This document shows positions 62,204 through 64,000 of a stretch of DNA of 64,000 nucleotides, piece after piece. The notes beneath the pieces were generated by a model. It saw only the letters and a list, made by a program, of their open reading frames with translations. It searched no databases and was not told where the DNA came from. The DNA comes from Lactobacillus gallinarum DSM 10532 = JCM 2011. Its GTDB lineage: Bacteria > Bacillota > Bacilli > Lactobacillales > Lactobacillaceae. Every line of letters begins with the position of its first letter. Positions within the stretch are counted from its first letter, which is position 1. The position numbers were made by a program, and so were the translations under genes. The stretch lies in assembly GCF_001434975.1 (NCBI RefSeq), contig NZ_AZEL01000047.1:1-64000 (forward strand), in the 5' to 3' direction.

Positions 62204-63015
62204 TGGATACTACAATGAAAAAATTACCCGCTAAACCCGTTGACCGTAAGAAACAAGTTGCACATTGGCTAATTGCAATTGCCACTATCGTAATTATTGT
62301 TTGGTCATGTACTGGTATTAACTTCGGTGGTATTAAAGCCACTGCTGGTCAAATTGCCGGTGCAATCTTCTCAGGTATTTTCCATCCTGACTGGAGCTAT
62401 GTTTACAATGGCTCAGGTGAAGACTTGATCTCACAATTGTGGCAAACCATTTGTATCGCTTTCTTAGGTACATTCATTTCCGCAATTATTTCATTGCCAT
62501 TTGCCTTCTGGGCAGCCCACACCAAGCACAAGCATTGGTACACTTCAAGAATCGGTAAAATTGTTTTGGCAATTATCCGTTCATTCCCTGAAATTGTTCT
62601 TGCTTTGATGTTCATCAAGGCCGTGGGTCCTGGTTCTGCAGCCGGTGTTTTGGCATTAGGTTTCCACTCAGTTGGTATGCTTGCCAAGTTGTTCTCAGAA
62701 GCTATTGAAAACTTGGAAGAAGGGCCAAACGAAGCTGTTATTGCAGCCGGAGGTTCTAAGTTCCACGTAATCATGTTTTCAACTATGCCTAACTTGATGC
62801 CAGCTTTAATTTCTAACACCTTGTATCGTTTTGATGTTTCAATTCGTTCCGCATCTATCCTTGGTTTGGTAGGTGCCGGTGGTATCGGTTATCCATTGAT
62901 CATTGCTTTGCAATACCGTCAATGGGATCGTGTAGGTATCATTTTGCTGGGAATTATCATTATGGTTGTAATTATTGACTGGATTTCTGGTTGGATCAGA
63001 AAGAAGTTAGTTTAA
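62203..63015 (+). CDS. phnE2: Phosphonate-type ABC permease PhnE (second)
   Basis: The 270-residue permease has six helices and the EAA loop GPNEAVIAAGGSKFHVIMFSTMP near 175-197, then DVSIRSASILGLVGAGGIG. GGGAGGCGTTAATG lies upstream. It ends the four-gene operon at a terminator shared with tag. It differs clearly from the first PhnE, so the pair is ancient rather than a recent duplicate. Confidence 0.94.
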   Translation: MDTTMKKLPAKPVDRKKQVAHWLIAIATIVIIVWSCTGINFGGIKATAGQIAGAIFSGIFHPDWSYVYNGSGEDLISQLWQTICIAFLGTFISAIISLPFAFWAAHTKHKHWYTSRIGKIVLAIIRSFPEIVLALMFIKAVGPGSAAGVLALGFHSVGMLAKLFSEAIENLEEGPNEAVIAAGGSKFHVIMFSTMPNLMPALISNTLYRFDVSIRSASILGLVGAGGIGYPLIIALQYRQWDRVGIILLGIIIMVVIIDWISGWIRKKLV

Positions 63016-63030
63016 TTTTTAATTCCTATG

Positions 63031-63062
63031 AAAAAGAGAAGACAAATGTCTTCTCTTTTTTT
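63031..63062. terminator. Bidirectional terminator between phnE2 and tag
   Basis: AAAAAGAGAAGAC pairs with GTCTTCTCTTTTT around an AAAT loop. Confidence 0.93.
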
Positions 63063-63634
63063 CATCCATTATTTTTGAAGTAACAATCTTCAAGATGGTC
63101 ATTAATTAAGCCAATTCCTTGGAGGTAAGAATAGATAATTACAGGACCTACGAAAAAGAAACCATCTTTTTTCATTTGCTTGGCAATCTGCTTTGCAATG
63201 TCGTTAGTGGTAGGAACTTCGGCAATGGTATCGGGATGATGCACAATTGGTGAAGGGATAAAACTTTGCAAATATTTGGCGAAACTGCCATATTCTTGCT
63301 TAACTACTAGGATCGCCTTAGCATTTTTGATTGCGGCATTGATTTTGATGTGATTACGGATGATGCCTTTGTCCTGCATCAGCAGGCCTACGTCATAATC
63401 GGTCATTTGAGCAACTTTTTCTACATCGAATTCCTTAAAAGCTTTTCTGAAGTTCTCGCGTTTGTGCAAAATTGTGGACCAACTGAGCCCTGATTGAAAA
63501 AGTTCAAGTACCAGCATTTCATATAAATATTGATCATCTAAATTTAATTTGCCCCATTCATGATCATGGTAGTTTCTCACTGTTTCGTCTTTTACATCGC
63601 CCCAAGGGCAGCGTAATATTCTAGTTTCATTCAT
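63062..63634 (-). CDS. tag: DNA-3-methyladenine glycosylase I (Tag)
   Basis: The 190-residue enzyme excises 3-methyladenine. It has RCPWGDVKDETVRNYHDHEWG at the N-terminus, the block ELFQSGLSWSTILHKRENFRKAF with the catalytic-region Trp, and the zinc-ligand pair His/Cys in NDHLEDC at the C-terminus. AAAGGAGAAAATTTC precedes ATG 63634. Together with the AAG glycosylase at 31 kb it gives two routes for alkylated adenine repair. Confidence 0.95.
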   Translation of the reverse strand: MNETRILRCPWGDVKDETVRNYHDHEWGKLNLDDQYLYEMLVLELFQSGLSWSTILHKRENFRKAFKEFDVEKVAQMTDYDVGLLMQDKGIIRNHIKINAAIKNAKAILVVKQEYGSFAKYLQSFIPSPIVHHPDTIAEVPTTNDIAKQIAKQMKKDGFFFVGPVIIYSYLQGIGLINDHLEDCYFKNNG

Positions 63635-63788
63635 GAAATTTTCTCCTTTAAAATAATATTTTTACTCTCTAATATTTATTACGCAAAAAAAGTGGATTTT
63701 TTTCTAAGAAATTTTATTTTTAAGTTTGAAATGCAGGCTTTAATCCCTTTTTTTGCTATAATTAGGGGTGAATTTTGAGGAGGATCAT

Positions 63789-64000
63789 ATGGAAAAATTA
63801 GATACCATGATGTTGGCTGATGATTTAGCCTTATCACAAGACAAGATTTTGAATGGTGAACAAGACTTTGACGCTGAAGCTGTCTATAAAGTAATTGATA
63901 ACTTGGGCGTTTTGAATAATCCTATTAAAGATTACTTTTATATGACCGAAGAAGAATACTACGAAGCAGAAAGCGATCATAAATTAACTTTGATCAAAAT
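63789..64000 (+). CDS. Partial hypothetical protein, runs off the window
   Basis: TTTTGAGGAGG precedes ATG 63789, and the frame is open to the window end (at least 70 residues). A TATAAT at 63757-63762 may be its -10 element. The visible part is acidic, without a signal peptide or membrane helix (MEKLDTMMLADDLALS; FYMTEEEYYEAESDHK). I do not recognise the family from this fragment. Confidence 0.75.
   Translation, partial: MEKLDTMMLADDLALSQDKILNGEQDFDAEAVYKVIDNLGVLNNPIKDYFYMTEEEYYEAESDHKLTLIK

Noticed and set aside
1-64000. CRISPR arrays, insertion sequences or prophage genes
   Set aside because: No direct-repeat array, transposase, integrase or phage structural gene was seen anywhere in the window.

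Overview
The window is low-GC Firmicute chromosome from a Lactobacillus of the acidophilus/helveticus/crispatus group. The signs are the gene content (helveticin-J-family protein, SLAP-type surface proteins, walRKHIJ-htrA-rlmH, proline iminopeptidase, nucleoside 2-deoxyribosyltransferase), strong AGGAGG-type ribosome binding sites, and a simple intrinsic terminator after nearly every transcription unit. Several otherwise ordinary genes are broken by single frameshifts. Together with protein resemblances recalled from memory this favours L. helveticus or a close relative, but the species call is inference. No insertion sequence, prophage or CRISPR array was seen.

1-2.6 kb: a helveticin-J-like protein, a secreted SLAP protein, and two identical tRNA-Lys(CTT) genes flanking a small conserved protein. 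2.7-10.7 kb: the essential cell-wall two-component system walR-walK with accessory genes walH, walI and walJ, then htrA and rlmH. A terminator-like hairpin lies between walR and walK, and a cluster of DnaA boxes lies between htrA and rlmH. 10.8-15.8 kb: a decayed SLAP surface-protein gene, a minus-strand operon (fused ECF ATPases, EcfT, PepI) and a divergent AraC regulator. 15.8-25.5 kb: htpX-lemA, an anion permease, a HesB-like protein, a membrane glycerophosphodiesterase, a 46-residue basic protein, then a four-gene overlapping operon (degenerate GGDEF membrane protein, 48-residue membrane peptide, GT2 synthase, GH8 hydrolase) that looks like a compact exopolysaccharide synthase, and a broken MFS gene.

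25.7-41.8 kb: a YfbR-like HD phosphohydrolase abutting an HNH nuclease; a tandem DUF805 protein; an amino-acid ABC transporter behind a lysine riboswitch and terminator, which makes it a likely lysine importer; then DNA alkylation genes (AAG glycosylase and a cysteine-less alkyltransferase homologue), TerC, sirtuin, cardiolipin synthase, RNase HI, a DUF1002 protein, a glycosyltransferase, an alpha/beta hydrolase with Asp at the nucleophile position, and a frameshifted membrane gene. 41.9-53.3 kb: prs, TetR plus membrane protein, a second fused amino-acid ABC system whose ATPase is frameshifted, a secreted CAP protein, ddl, a MerR-like coiled-coil protein, a YibE/F pair and an esterase. 53.3-64 kb: a GH31 glucosidase with a cre site and a probable relic promoter upstream, nucleoside deoxyribosyltransferase, an orphan EIIA, a tyrosine phosphatase, a universal stress protein, a phosphonate-type ABC transporter behind a long leader with two terminator hairpins and a short reading frame, tag glycosylase, and the start of a further gene.

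The best leads are the degenerate-GGDEF/GT2/GH8 operon, the attenuator leader before the phosphonate-type transporter, the DnaA-box cluster away from dnaA, and the alkyltransferase homologue with PDHR in place of PCHR.
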